64,000 nucleotides of DNA, taken from positions 172,865 to 236,864 of the forward strand of contig CAJXRP010000003.1 of NCBI GenBank assembly GCA_913060495.1. Reading direction: 5' to 3'. The translations under genes were made by a program, and so were the position numbers. This DNA is from an uncultured Gammaproteobacteria bacterium (GTDB lineage: Bacteria; Pseudomonadota; Gammaproteobacteria; Pseudomonadales; Pseudohongiellaceae). Positions 36,919 to 45,407 of the stretch are shown here, piece by piece. Positions within the stretch are counted from its first letter, which is position 1. Each line of letters opens with the position of its first letter. The notes under the pieces were generated by a model, which saw nothing but the letters and a program-made list of their open reading frames with translations, was not told where the DNA came from and searched no databases.

Positions 36919-39630
36919 ATGACAAATCAATCTTCCGAAGAATCCAGTTTTGAATTTAACCCACAAATAGATAGCCTGCTGGTCAGGGCACATTCCCTGG
37001 CGGCGTTTGCCACTCTCTTGCTGGCGGTATGCTTCGGCATCCTTGTGTCATTGCAGTTTGTGTTCCCCGATTCCCTTGGCGCCTTTCCTTCCTGGGGTCG
37101 GATGCGCTATGCCCATACCCAAGGCATTATGCTGGGTTGGCTAGGCAATGCCTTCATAGCATTTATGTACCACGCTGTACCTGTGCTCAGTGGCAGGCCT
37201 GTCACCAGCCGAAGCTTAGGTATTGTCCTGTTCGCTCTTTGGAACTTCGCGGTGATGATTCCGGGTTGGATACTGGTGCTTAGTGGCTACAGTCAACCAC
37301 TAGAATGGGCCGAGTTCCCTCTGCTCGTCGATGTGGTTGTGGTCGTCGCATTTATTCTTGCGGCGCTGCAGTTTCTGCCTGGCTTCTTTAAGAACGGCTT
37401 CGAGAATTTGTATGTATCCAGCTGGTACATCATCGGCGCGCTGGTGTTTACCTTGCTGTCGTTTCCCATGGGCAACATCGTGCCGGAACTGATTCCGGGT
37501 GCAGCCGGCGCTGCCTTTAGCGGCTTGTGGATTCATGATGCGGTTGGTTTGTTCGTAACACCTATGGCGCTGGCAATTTTGTACTATGTTATTCCGGCTA
37601 ATACTGGGAAGCCAATCTACAGCCATTTCCTATCCATGCTTGGTTTCTGGGGATTGTTTTTCCTTTATCCGTTGAACGGCATACACCACTATATTTATTC
37701 TGCGATTCCAATGGCGGCTCAACTCACAGCGATCATAGCTTCATTTCTATTGGGAGCGGTTGTAATTATCGTTGTGTCGAACCTGATGCTTTCGCAACGG
37801 GGCTTTGGTCTAATTCCAAAAAACAATGTGCTGCGCTTTGCCTCTATGGGCATCGTCTTTTATCTTGTTGTGAGTCTGCAAGGTTCTTGGCAGGCAAATA
37901 TGACCTTCAGTAGTTTGGTGCATTTTACCGACTACATCATCGGTCATTCCCATTTAGCCATGTTGGGTTTTGCAACCTTTGCAGGTATTGCTGGCATTAC
38001 TCACGCATGGCAACGTCTGCCAGGTTTTACTCTCAATAAGAAGTTGCTCGATTGGTCGTACTACTTATTAACATTTGGCATCACCTTGATGGTGCTGGAT
38101 CTCACTCTGGCCGGTTATGTGCAGGGAGAGTTATGGCAGGACATGATGCCGTGGATAGAGTCGGTGCGAGCATCGGCACCTTACTGGGCTGTCCGTAGCT
38201 TATCGGCAATACCCATTACTGTTGGTTTTAGCTTGCTGTTTTATAGTTTATTGATCAGCAAGACTGCTACTGTCTCTAATGAAAACGCTGATGCAGTGGA
38301 AAGTCAGAATCAACATGCTAAGAATGAAGGCGCGAGCAACATCGAAATTTCTGGGGCATCGCCAGCGCTACGGATGTCCTATGCGGCGGCCTTTCTTGGG
38401 GGAGTCGGTTTCTTTGTTCTTTCTGTCACTATGCTAGGGGTAATACCTTTGCAGTCACTGAATGAGCAGACTGCACTTTTAGCACCCACAGCCTCTCTTA
38501 CTCATTCGTCAGCCGAGGATAGAGGCCGAGAAATTTACGCGCGTGAGGGCTGCGCTTATTGTCACACGCAACAAGTGCGATTCACTGAGCCAGATATGCA
38601 GCGTTTCGGAGCGCCGACTCTTGCCTGGGAAGGAAGGTTAGACACGCCTCACATGCTCGGCACCCGGCGCATCGGGCCCGATCTTGCTCGCGCATCAGGA
38701 ACGCGAACCGCTCAATGGCATCTCGTTCATCTGTTTGCGCCGAGAGCGGTAGTTCCTCAGTCGGTGATGCCAGCATATCCCGAATTTTTCGATGGCTACG
38801 CCGACAAGCCCACTCGTGAAGCTCTCGACCTTCTAGCTTATATCGAAACGCTAGGCAGAGAGCGTGAACTAGCCTGGCCGGAAGGTGATGAGCGCGCAAG
38901 AACTCTTACCGATGATGAGCAGGTGCTAATGTCAGTTAATGCAGAAGTGCTTAATGCACACCCTGCTCGCACGAGACCTAGAGGGTCGGCGCCGATGCTG
39001 GCGAATTCAGCAAGCGATGCGTCCGGCGAGCAACTCTTTCTTGATAATTGCAGTGGTTGTCATGGGGATCAGGGCTTGGGTGATGGCCCCGCCGCTGATT
39101 GGTTGCAGCCAGCACCTGTAAATTTCGCAGAGCACCAGTACCGACGCGATCTGCTTGCAGATATTTTGTGGAATGGTGTATACGGCACCTCTATGCCAGC
39201 TTGGCGTGAGCTGTCTATTGAGCAGCTGAGCGCATTAGCTGACGTTGTACAGAGTTTTAGTCAGGTAGCTGCCGCCGGAACGAACTCACAATCAACTGCT
39301 GCGCAATTGAATAGCGGACAACAGGTATATGCTACCCATTGTGCCGAGTGTCATGGAGACAGCGGCGATGGCAACGGATTTGCTGTAGACAAGTTACCTA
39401 TTCCGATTATGCCAACAGATTTTATTCGTGAAAGGCTTAGCGAAGCGGCGGCCATGCGCGCTCTGCGCGAAGGTGTTTCGGGAACTTCTATGGCGCCATG
39501 GGGCGATCGCTTGAGTGAACAGGAAATGTCTGCAGCTGTGCAGTATGTGCGTTCCCTGTATCAAGGTAATGAAGTAGTTGCTCAGGTTGTTGGTTTAGAA
39601 TCCTCTCAGGAGATCGCAGGCGATGATTAG
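36919..39630 (+). CDS. Fused cbb3-type cytochrome c oxidase: CcoN-CcoO-CcoP in one polypeptide
   Basis: 903-residue haem-copper oxidase that would reduce O2 to water. Residues about 20-455 are CcoN: H66 (low-spin haem), CuB ligands H206, H256, H257, the tyrosine Y250 six residues before H256 (spacing as in the His-Tyr pair of cbb3), and H343/H345 in GHSHLAM. A helix at about 480-505 leads to a CcoO domain with CAYCH (545-549) in GREIYAREGCAYCHTQQVR and the Met ligand in SVMPAYPEFF. Two more c-type haem sites, CSGCH (711-715) and CAECH (808-812), match CcoP but without its own membrane anchor. Normally these are three separate proteins. Start: ATG 36919; GTG 36910 is possible. It overlaps a CcoQ-like gene by 8 bp. 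Confidence 0.9.
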   Translation: MTNQSSEESSFEFNPQIDSLLVRAHSLAAFATLLLAVCFGILVSLQFVFPDSLGAFPSWGRMRYAHTQGIMLGWLGNAFIAFMYHAVPVLSGRPVTSRSLGIVLFALWNFAVMIPGWILVLSGYSQPLEWAEFPLLVDVVVVVAFILAALQFLPGFFKNGFENLYVSSWYIIGALVFTLLSFPMGNIVPELIPGAAGAAFSGLWIHDAVGLFVTPMALAILYYVIPANTGKPIYSHFLSMLGFWGLFFLYPLNGIHHYIYSAIPMAAQLTAIIASFLLGAVVIIVVSNLMLSQRGFGLIPKNNVLRFASMGIVFYLVVSLQGSWQANMTFSSLVHFTDYIIGHSHLAMLGFATFAGIAGITHAWQRLPGFTLNKKLLDWSYYLLTFGITLMVLDLTLAGYVQGELWQDMMPWIESVRASAPYWAVRSLSAIPITVGFSLLFYSLLISKTATVSNENADAVESQNQHAKNEGASNIEISGASPALRMSYAAAFLGGVGFFVLSVTMLGVIPLQSLNEQTALLAPTASLTHSSAEDRGREIYAREGCAYCHTQQVRFTEPDMQRFGAPTLAWEGRLDTPHMLGTRRIGPDLARASGTRTAQWHLVHLFAPRAVVPQSVMPAYPEFFDGYADKPTREALDLLAYIETLGRERELAWPEGDERARTLTDDEQVLMSVNAEVLNAHPARTRPRGSAPMLANSASDASGEQLFLDNCSGCHGDQGLGDGPAADWLQPAPVNFAEHQYRRDLLADILWNGVYGTSMPAWRELSIEQLSALADVVQSFSQVAAAGTNSQSTAAQLNSGQQVYATHCAECHGDSGDGNGFAVDKLPIPIMPTDFIRERLSEAAAMRALREGVSGTSMAPWGDRLSEQEMSAAVQYVRSLYQGNEVVAQVVGLESSQEIAGDD

Positions 39631-39838
39631 TAATCTGATTGTTTTTTCCACACTCTTTCTCGGCGTATTGTTCACCGTGCTGTATATAATCCGGCCAGAG
39701 TTCCGTGCACGGATTGAACAGCCTAAGTATGCTTTCCTTCAGCAGTTGTCGATGTATGATAAAGACACAGCTGTTGAACAGAGCGCCATTGAAAGTAAAA
39801 GCGAAAGCCGTAGTGATAACGACAGTAAAAATAGTTAG
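39623..39838 (+). CDS. CcoQ/FixQ-like small oxidase subunit
   Basis: 71 residues with one helix (about 4-23) followed by a charged, serine-rich cytosolic tail. It overlaps the end of the fused oxidase by 8 bp, so it is translationally coupled. In cbb3 loci the peptide in this place is CcoQ, which stabilises the complex; size and topology fit, although sequence identity is too low to prove it. Confidence 0.7.
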   Translation: MISNLIVFSTLFLGVLFTVLYIIRPEFRARIEQPKYAFLQQLSMYDKDTAVEQSAIESKSESRSDNDSKNS

Positions 39839-39851
39839 CAGTGAGAACTCA

Positions 39852-40817
39852 ATGAACCAGTGCAGATTAAATCCAAATCGAAAACAAAGAGGCATAGGCT
39901 TGCTAGCGGCGATGGTCGGTAGTGGCGTATTTGGCGTGTTGATCATTATAGCCGCGTTGTCTCTTTACTCAGACCAGGGGTCAGTGGGTCAGATAAACGC
40001 GGAGCCCAGCATCGAATATGGTCGGCAATTGATTCGCGAGACCTCATCAACCATGGGCCCAAACCATGAAGATCCATCCATGCGTTTCTCGGGAACGAAT
40101 CTGGATTGCGCTTCCTGCCATCTCGACACTGGAACCGAGCCGGGCACGCTTTCTCTCTTGCTCGCCGATACCAAGTATCCAAGGTTTTCAGGTAGAGACG
40201 GAAGAGAAGGGGATCTACGTGATCGCATCAATGGTTGCATGACTCGAAGCATGAACGGTACGGAGCTGGCTCGCGATAGCGTCGAGATGGTTTCCATGGA
40301 AATGTATATAAAGGGGCTTGCTCAGCAGTATGAATTAATGGGCGACAGCAAGCGCGCTATCGATGAGCCGCCGGCATTTGTGGAGCCGGATCGTAGGGCG
40401 AGCATTCAGGCAGGCGGAGAAGTATTCCGCGAAAGATGTCAGGTATGTCATGGGGAAAACGGCGAAGGTTTATTGCAGACAACAGACATCGTAGACGGTT
40501 ATCTGTTTCCTCCTTTGTGGGGGCAGGATAGTTTTAATAACGGCGCTGGTATGACACGAATTTTGACAGCGGCACGTTTTATCAAGGCGAGAATGCCGCT
40601 GGGCCAACCGGACTTGAGTGATGATGAAGCCTATGACGTTGCCGCTTACATGAATTCCCATGAAAGGCCGGTCAGAGCCAATCTCGAGGTGGATTTCCCT
40701 GACATCAACAGGAAACCAGTGGACAGCCCCTATCTACCCTATGGGGACAACTTTCCTCATGAGCAGCATCTGCTGGGTCCGTTTGAACCTATCCGCGAGT
40801 ATTATCGCAACCTCTGA
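39852..40817 (+). CDS. Membrane-anchored dihaem cytochrome c, TsdA-like (thiosulfate dehydrogenase family)
   Basis: 321 residues from ATG 39852 (frame runs upstream to 39705 without support). N-terminal helix (about 14-40) probably retained as anchor. Haem 1 at CASCH (86-90) and haem 2 at CQVCH (196-200). The segment DRINGCMTRSMNGTEL places Cys129 39 residues after His90, as the unusual cysteine axial ligand of TsdA. TsdA oxidises thiosulfate to tetrathionate or does the reverse. Being encoded 13 bp after the oxidase pair, it may feed electrons to its c-haems. A strong terminator follows. A SoxA-like or generic dihaem role is the alternative. Confidence 0.8.
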   Translation: MNQCRLNPNRKQRGIGLLAAMVGSGVFGVLIIIAALSLYSDQGSVGQINAEPSIEYGRQLIRETSSTMGPNHEDPSMRFSGTNLDCASCHLDTGTEPGTLSLLLADTKYPRFSGRDGREGDLRDRINGCMTRSMNGTELARDSVEMVSMEMYIKGLAQQYELMGDSKRAIDEPPAFVEPDRRASIQAGGEVFRERCQVCHGENGEGLLQTTDIVDGYLFPPLWGQDSFNNGAGMTRILTAARFIKARMPLGQPDLSDDEAYDVAAYMNSHERPVRANLEVDFPDINRKPVDSPYLPYGDNFPHEQHLLGPFEPIREYYRNL

Positions 40818-40850
40818 TACAGGGGAAGTTCCTAAAAGATTCAGACAACA

Positions 40851-40888
40851 AAAAACGCCAGTATCGAGAGCCGATACTGGCGTTTTTT
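40851..40888. terminator. Strong bidirectional terminator
   Basis: CGCCAGTATCG (40856-40866) and CGATACTGGCG (40872-40882) pair over 11 bp with a 5-nt loop, flanked by A5 and T6. It ends the oxidase-cytochrome operon and also the opposite DsrE-like gene. Confidence 0.92.
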
Positions 40889-40933
40889 GTTACTCGAGTA
40901 TTTAAGCTAGAGAGCTAAACTAGCCTCCTATTC

Positions 40934-41638
40934 TTAGGCGGAGTACAGCAGACTATAGCCGTATTCCTGACTGCGTGTGGCGGCGAGCACTCCGGCGGGC
41001 ACATATCGACTGTTGGGGATATTGTTTGCGATCAGCTCATTAAAGATAGCTTCGGCATCTCCGCCAGTTGCGCTCGCGATCCTGCGGGAGAAAGCCCCTG
41101 TCGCTCTTCTGCAAATTGCATAACTGACGCCACGGGCAATCAATGATTCAATAGTATTGCCGCGATTGCCGAAATCCTGTTCGCTTTGGTTCAGAGGATT
41201 AATTGCAAATGGGCCGTCGGTATTCTGGTCCTTTAGACTGAGCATCTGGCTGAACAGTGTGCCGTACTTCCCCCACATGGCATCGTTATAGCCAAGAGGC
41301 GTGGCGCCATGGCGGAAACAGATGATGGTAGCGATATCCGATTCGTCAGTGTCGTCATATCCCTCGGTATGGCCAACCATAATGTTGCTGGCATAGTTCA
41401 GGGCGGTGACACCGCCCGATGAAGTAGAGGTGTCGATAAAGACCCTGTGGCCGGCAGAATTTGCATCCAACCAGGCGTCTTCATCGTGACGTACCGGGGT
41501 GAAACCGTTGTTAGCACTATTGCTGTTGCTAGCGGCTTGCGCGGAAGAAGCTGCGGTTGCCGTTGCCGCTGCTGCCGCTAGGCCAACACCGGTCAAGAAT
41601 TTACGTCTTCCCTGAAGCTTATCGGAATTATTGCTCAT
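40934..41638 (-). CDS. Tat-exported DsrE-like protein
   Basis: 234 residues from ATG 41638, preceded by GGAGG. Twin-arginine signal QGRRKFLTGVGLAAAAA, so it is folded (perhaps with cofactor) before export. The mature part has DsrE-fold hints: HRVFIDTSTSSGGVTALNYASNIM, ATIICFRHGATPLGYNDAMWGKYG, and the end VPAGVLAATRSQEYGYSLLY. A cysteine sits in IICFRHG and another in YAICRRA. A paralogue is encoded at 48506. DsrE proteins often carry sulfur on cysteine, which would fit the TsdA-like cytochrome opposite. Exact function unknown. Confidence 0.75.
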   Translation of the reverse strand: MSNNSDKLQGRRKFLTGVGLAAAAATATAASSAQAASNSNSANNGFTPVRHDEDAWLDANSAGHRVFIDTSTSSGGVTALNYASNIMVGHTEGYDDTDESDIATIICFRHGATPLGYNDAMWGKYGTLFSQMLSLKDQNTDGPFAINPLNQSEQDFGNRGNTIESLIARGVSYAICRRATGAFSRRIASATGGDAEAIFNELIANNIPNSRYVPAGVLAATRSQEYGYSLLYSA

Positions 41639-41697
41639 TGATTGATCCTCCAAGATCCTATGGTCATTCTGGGCCTGTGTGCCTTATCTGTTGCGCA

Positions 41698-41710
41698 TGA
41701 TAGTCATAAG
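41698..41710. promoter_or_regulatory. Candidate regulator site TGATAGTCATAAG (copy 1)
   Basis: This 13-bp word lies 60 bp before the Tat DsrE-like gene. The same word recurs at 46651-46663 between the two-component genes and the membrane gene they face. A CTTAT at 41683 is a partial inverted partner. Suggests a shared regulator; inferred. Confidence 0.4.
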
Positions 41711-41852
41711 CTTCAGCAGGGTGCAATTCAAGCTCGATTCTGCCAATTTGTCGAGAGTTGATGTAGGTTTTATTGCTTTACCTCAATAACAACCGAGAGT
41801 TATCAGTTCGCAGTATTGGAGTGATCCGATTCAGGTCTCGAACTCCATATGC

Positions 41853-41920
41853 AAAAAAAAACTGAGGTCAGGACTGCCGCCAATACCAATGGGCGGAAAT
41901 CCTGACTCTCAGTTTTTACT
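41853..41920 (-). terminator. Terminator after the porin gene
   Basis: AAAAACTGAG-TCAGGA and TCCTGA-CTCTCAGTTTTT form a long interrupted stem with an inner GCCGCC/GGGCGG pair; on the minus strand it ends in a T-run. It lies 24 bp past the porin stop. Confidence 0.8.
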
Positions 41921-41943
41921 CTTCTAAAAGCTTGTGCAGCTTT

Positions 41944-43374
41944 TTAGAAGGAGACGTCCCATTGAAAGCGTAGTCGGTTTCCAGATTCATCCAGGTTCAG
42001 GACATTGTCGTCGAGATTCAATTTCGAGAAGTCCAAGGTCAGCTTGTTGTTGTGACCGCTGAAAAACCAGTTAGCACCAATGGTAAATTCCTCTCGATCA
42101 TTATCAAAACCGAGATTGGCAGCATTTGGCTCTTCTACGTAGGCATAGCGTGCAGCCAGTTCAAGTGGCGCCGGCACTGAAGGGAACATATGGTGAAAGA
42201 AGTATCCAGCTTGCACGTACCCGCCTGTTAGCTCACTCTCGACCCCAGTGGCAGTATCCCGGATCTTTTTGACATGGTGCTCTTGTTGCGCTGAGAATCC
42301 ACGATACTTGAATGCAAATTCCTCAACAAACTGATCGATTTCATACTGATCTGGTGCGGCGTCGGCCGGTTTTTCAAAGCCGTCAAGATTTCCGCAGCCC
42401 GATGATGACCATCGAGTACAAGCGCCGGTAGTTGTTGCTCCTGCCAAGGCAAAGCTGCCGGTGGGAAGCTCGGTATATTCCACGTCTGTTTGCCGCCAAG
42501 AAAGATCACGGCCGAGGAAATTCCACTGCCAACGACCCATATACATCATATTGTCGTCTGCATTGTTGACGCTCTTGCCTTCTCCGTTAAATACACCTGC
42601 GTAGTAACGCATGTCGGCGGGAGTATCCTGAAACAGGTGTCCCCTTAACTGAACACCAACCTGTCTGTCGATGGTGAACACTCTGTTGGCAATCGATCGC
42701 TCTACGAACTGCTGACGACCCGAAGAGTCGACCCGTTCACGGTTCATGTCTACTTTCCATTGGCCCAAACGAATACCACCCCAGTCCCACTTGGCAACGT
42801 CTATACGCCAATCGATTACTCTGGTGCTTGAAGCTGTGCTGCTGTCGTCGAAGTCTCTGGAAGGCTGGAGATCAACTTCGAAATAGTATTGCAGCCAGGG
42901 TTTAAAGCCGGTGCCACCAATCTTCATGCGCAGACGACGGGCCTCAAAATTGTGTTGATCCGGTCCATTGAACGAGGATATTTGACGGGGATCTGAGCGA
43001 TAGGGAGTCGTAAAGCGTGTTTGAGCTCTCCATTGCAGATCAGTCCGCCAGTTACCATCACGGGTTGCGAAGCGAAAACCGCTGCCTACACGCTCCGCTG
43101 TGACGGGAAATTGTTCTTCGATCTGACTCGAGACTTCAGTGGCGACAGTCTCTTCAAGGTCTACGTGTCTAACAGTCGACTGAGGCAGGATATCAGCACT
43201 GCTAAGCGCTTCGACGCCAAGTAGATCATCGTATTGTTCCTGGGTAATAGCCCCATTCTGCAGCAGGATGCCCAGTAGCTCTTGGTCCGCTGCGAGCGCG
43301 CCAGAGGATAGTTGCAGCAAGAGTGTTGCAAGCACAAAGTGCCTGATTCTGAAGGGTGGGTTCTCTCTTTTCAT
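41944..43374 (-). CDS. OprO/OprP-type outer-membrane porin
   Basis: 476 residues from ATG 43374 (GGAG eight bases upstream). Sec signal ending ALAA, then LLGILLQNGAITQEQYDDLLG, the N-terminal helix typical of phosphate-selective porin O/P relatives, then a 16-strand-like barrel rich in alternating aromatic residues and ending in WDVSF. It would admit small anions. In this place it might pass thiosulfate or another oxyanion for the cytochrome locus, but that is inference. The frame upstream to 43464 is not conserved. Confidence 0.88.
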   Translation of the reverse strand: MKRENPPFRIRHFVLATLLLQLSSGALAADQELLGILLQNGAITQEQYDDLLGVEALSSADILPQSTVRHVDLEETVATEVSSQIEEQFPVTAERVGSGFRFATRDGNWRTDLQWRAQTRFTTPYRSDPRQISSFNGPDQHNFEARRLRMKIGGTGFKPWLQYYFEVDLQPSRDFDDSSTASSTRVIDWRIDVAKWDWGGIRLGQWKVDMNRERVDSSGRQQFVERSIANRVFTIDRQVGVQLRGHLFQDTPADMRYYAGVFNGEGKSVNNADDNMMYMGRWQWNFLGRDLSWRQTDVEYTELPTGSFALAGATTTGACTRWSSSGCGNLDGFEKPADAAPDQYEIDQFVEEFAFKYRGFSAQQEHHVKKIRDTATGVESELTGGYVQAGYFFHHMFPSVPAPLELAARYAYVEEPNAANLGFDNDREEFTIGANWFFSGHNNKLTLDFSKLNLDDNVLNLDESGNRLRFQWDVSF

Positions 43375-43673
43375 GGGCGATCTCCAAAGTCTCGCTTGTG
43401 GATGTTTTATATTACGATTTAATACTGAGCACTTTAATTCACTAATATTACAAAACGATGACAATATGACGATTTGGTAGTCAGATCGACATATTCGGAG
43501 GAGGGGGCTTGCGGCTGGTGCGGCAACTTGCAGGGGCGTTTACTAGTGAGCACTGGGATTTCTGCGCCTGCGCCGTCGCGTAAGCCAGAGCTTATTCAGA
43601 TTCGGGGCTGTTGGTGGCTAGATAGCCCGTGAAGGAGCCGTAGTTGAGCGCAGGGTTAGGTATAGGCAATGTC

Positions 43674-44594
43674 TCAAAAAGCGGCGTGACGGTTCGTAGT
43701 AGGGGACACTGTTACAAACCTAAACCAGCCCGTTACTTTTTGTAGATTCTTAAAGTTGACCGTTGGTAAGTAGCACTCTTCGATTTCCTTTTCATTCCAA
43801 AGAGCTCTTATTCTCAGTCCCATTTCATCTGCATAAGACGCTAGCTGAGAGTCCGTAATAGTAAATTTAAACGGTTCCGCTTGTCGGTACTTGGCCCATG
43901 TTTTGCGCCAAGTCTTTACGCCGTAGTATTTATCCACATCGCTGTCGTCAATGTTGGTTATATAATCAAAAACCAAGAGGCTTTCTTCGTTCTTGCATGC
44001 GCTGACGAATTGCAGAGTGGCATCAACGGCTTTCTTCTCCAGATACATACTCACGCCTTCCCATAAGAACACGGTTTTAATCTCGTTATCGTATCCAGAC
44101 TTCTGAAGTACATCTGGCAATGATTCCAGATTGAGATCGATAGGTGCAAACGTAAGATTGTTAGGAATAGTAATGCCGGCTTTTCGAAGGTATTTTTTCT
44201 TTCTATTCTGTGTGGTTGCTATATCTAGTTCGATGATTTTGCATCCTAAGAATTGTTCAGCGAAACGATTCGCGCGGGTATCAAAACCTGCACCGAGTAT
44301 AACAATTTGCTTCGCGCCCGCTTCAACTGCATTTAGAACTTGTTGGTCGAAAAATGCTGTCCGCGCCAACACATATTCAAATCCTCCAGGCGTAAATTTT
44401 CTGCTCTTTCTTATCCCCAAATTTCTTACAAAGCCAAAATTAACGAGAAATTTATGAGATGGGCTAATAAAATTTGCAGCCAAGAAGTCTGATCCGATAT
44501 CGGTTCCGGGGTACTCTTTATACGCGACAGCTCGGTAACCAGCAGCCACCTCCGCGGTGTCTGAGTATTGTTGTTCTATACCCTCCCTCGACAT
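43674..44594 (-). CDS. Class I SAM methyltransferase, leucine-carboxyl-methyltransferase (PPM1) fold
   Basis: 306 residues. The SAM-binding loop is VILGAGFDTRANRF (about 97-110), the acidic end of strand 2 is IIELDIATTQNRKKKYL, and the family motif VFLWEGVSMYL follows (about 175). Bacterial members methylate unknown small molecules or O-groups. It has a distant paralogue at 62608 with the same motifs plus a membrane anchor. The DNA is more AT-rich than its neighbours, hinting at transfer. No operon partner. Confidence 0.85.
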   Translation of the reverse strand: MSREGIEQQYSDTAEVAAGYRAVAYKEYPGTDIGSDFLAANFISPSHKFLVNFGFVRNLGIRKSRKFTPGGFEYVLARTAFFDQQVLNAVEAGAKQIVILGAGFDTRANRFAEQFLGCKIIELDIATTQNRKKKYLRKAGITIPNNLTFAPIDLNLESLPDVLQKSGYDNEIKTVFLWEGVSMYLEKKAVDATLQFVSACKNEESLLVFDYITNIDDSDVDKYYGVKTWRKTWAKYRQAEPFKFTITDSQLASYADEMGLRIRALWNEKEIEECYLPTVNFKNLQKVTGWFRFVTVSPTTNRHAAF

Positions 44595-44762
44595 AGGCGT
44601 GCTTTCCCATTTACGGATTGAAGTTCTCAGAGTACTTTGATTTTATTAACTGAGCTACCTAATAAATTCAGCGATCGAAAATGCTAGGGAGAGTGCCAAT
44701 TATCGCGTGAGAAATCGCAGAAAATTATACGGACTGAATAGTTTGCATGTTGATCGACTATC

Positions 44763-45407
44763 TCACAGCAACCCCAGATTTATCGCTCGCAATACCGCCT
44801 GTGTCCGATCGCGTACACCTAGCTTTTCAAGAATCGATGAGACCTGGTTTTTCACGGTGCCCTCAGACTTGTGGATCGCTGTAGAGATCTCACGATTGCT
44901 ATAGCCTCCAGCCATTAGACGCAGAACCTCCATTTCCTTGAGTGATAGCTCCTCGGCAAGTTCTGGCTCATCCTTCGAGAGTGTCAGGCTCGCCAGCCCA
45001 TTCAGAATGCGCTCGGTGATAGCAGGTTGCACCAAGGTTTCACCCCGATGCACACTTTCAATGGCATTGACTAAGCTGTCGAGGGAAACGTCCTTGAGCA
45101 GATAACCCTTTGCCCCAGCTTGCATCCCTTCGAGCACCAATTGTGAATCATCGAATGTGGTAAGAATTATGGCTGGGATATTGATACCTGCTGACTGCAT
45201 GGCTCTCAGTGCATCGATACCGGTCATCTTTGGCATGCGAATATCGGTTAACAGTACATCGGGTTGATAGCGTTCTAATCCTGCCAGGACCTCGGAACCA
45301 TCGACGACTTGACCAACCACTTCGATGCTATCGCTAAGCTCCAGTAAGTTGCACAAACCCTGCCTGACCAAATTTTGATCTTCCGCCAGCATGACTTTGA
45401 TCTTCAT
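44763..45407 (-). CDS. NarL/LuxR-type response regulator
   Basis: 214 residues: receiver domain (AEDQNLVRQG acidic pocket, phosphoacceptor Asp in DVLLTDIRMPKMTG at about 55, lysine in GYLLKD) and a C-terminal LuxR HTH (SLKEMEVLRLMAGGYSNREISTAIHKSEGTVKNQVSSIL). Its start overlaps the kinase stop by ATGA, so both are made together. The likely target is the divergent membrane gene at 46730 and perhaps its own operon through the inverted repeat at 46635-46663. Confidence 0.93.
   Translation of the reverse strand: MKIKVMLAEDQNLVRQGLCNLLELSDSIEVVGQVVDGSEVLAGLERYQPDVLLTDIRMPKMTGIDALRAMQSAGINIPAIILTTFDDSQLVLEGMQAGAKGYLLKDVSLDSLVNAIESVHRGETLVQPAITERILNGLASLTLSKDEPELAEELSLKEMEVLRLMAGGYSNREISTAIHKSEGTVKNQVSSILEKLGVRDRTQAVLRAINLGLL

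Noticed and set aside
36919..38280. Nitric-oxide reductase (NorB/qNOR) instead of oxidase
   Set aside because: The copper-site helix reads WIHDAVGLF, as in CcoN, without the NorB glutamates, and the tyrosine six residues before the HH pair is present.
41820..41920. Inverted repeat as insertion-sequence end
   Set aside because: The stem with a T-run directly after the porin gene is fully explained as a terminator; no transposase is near.
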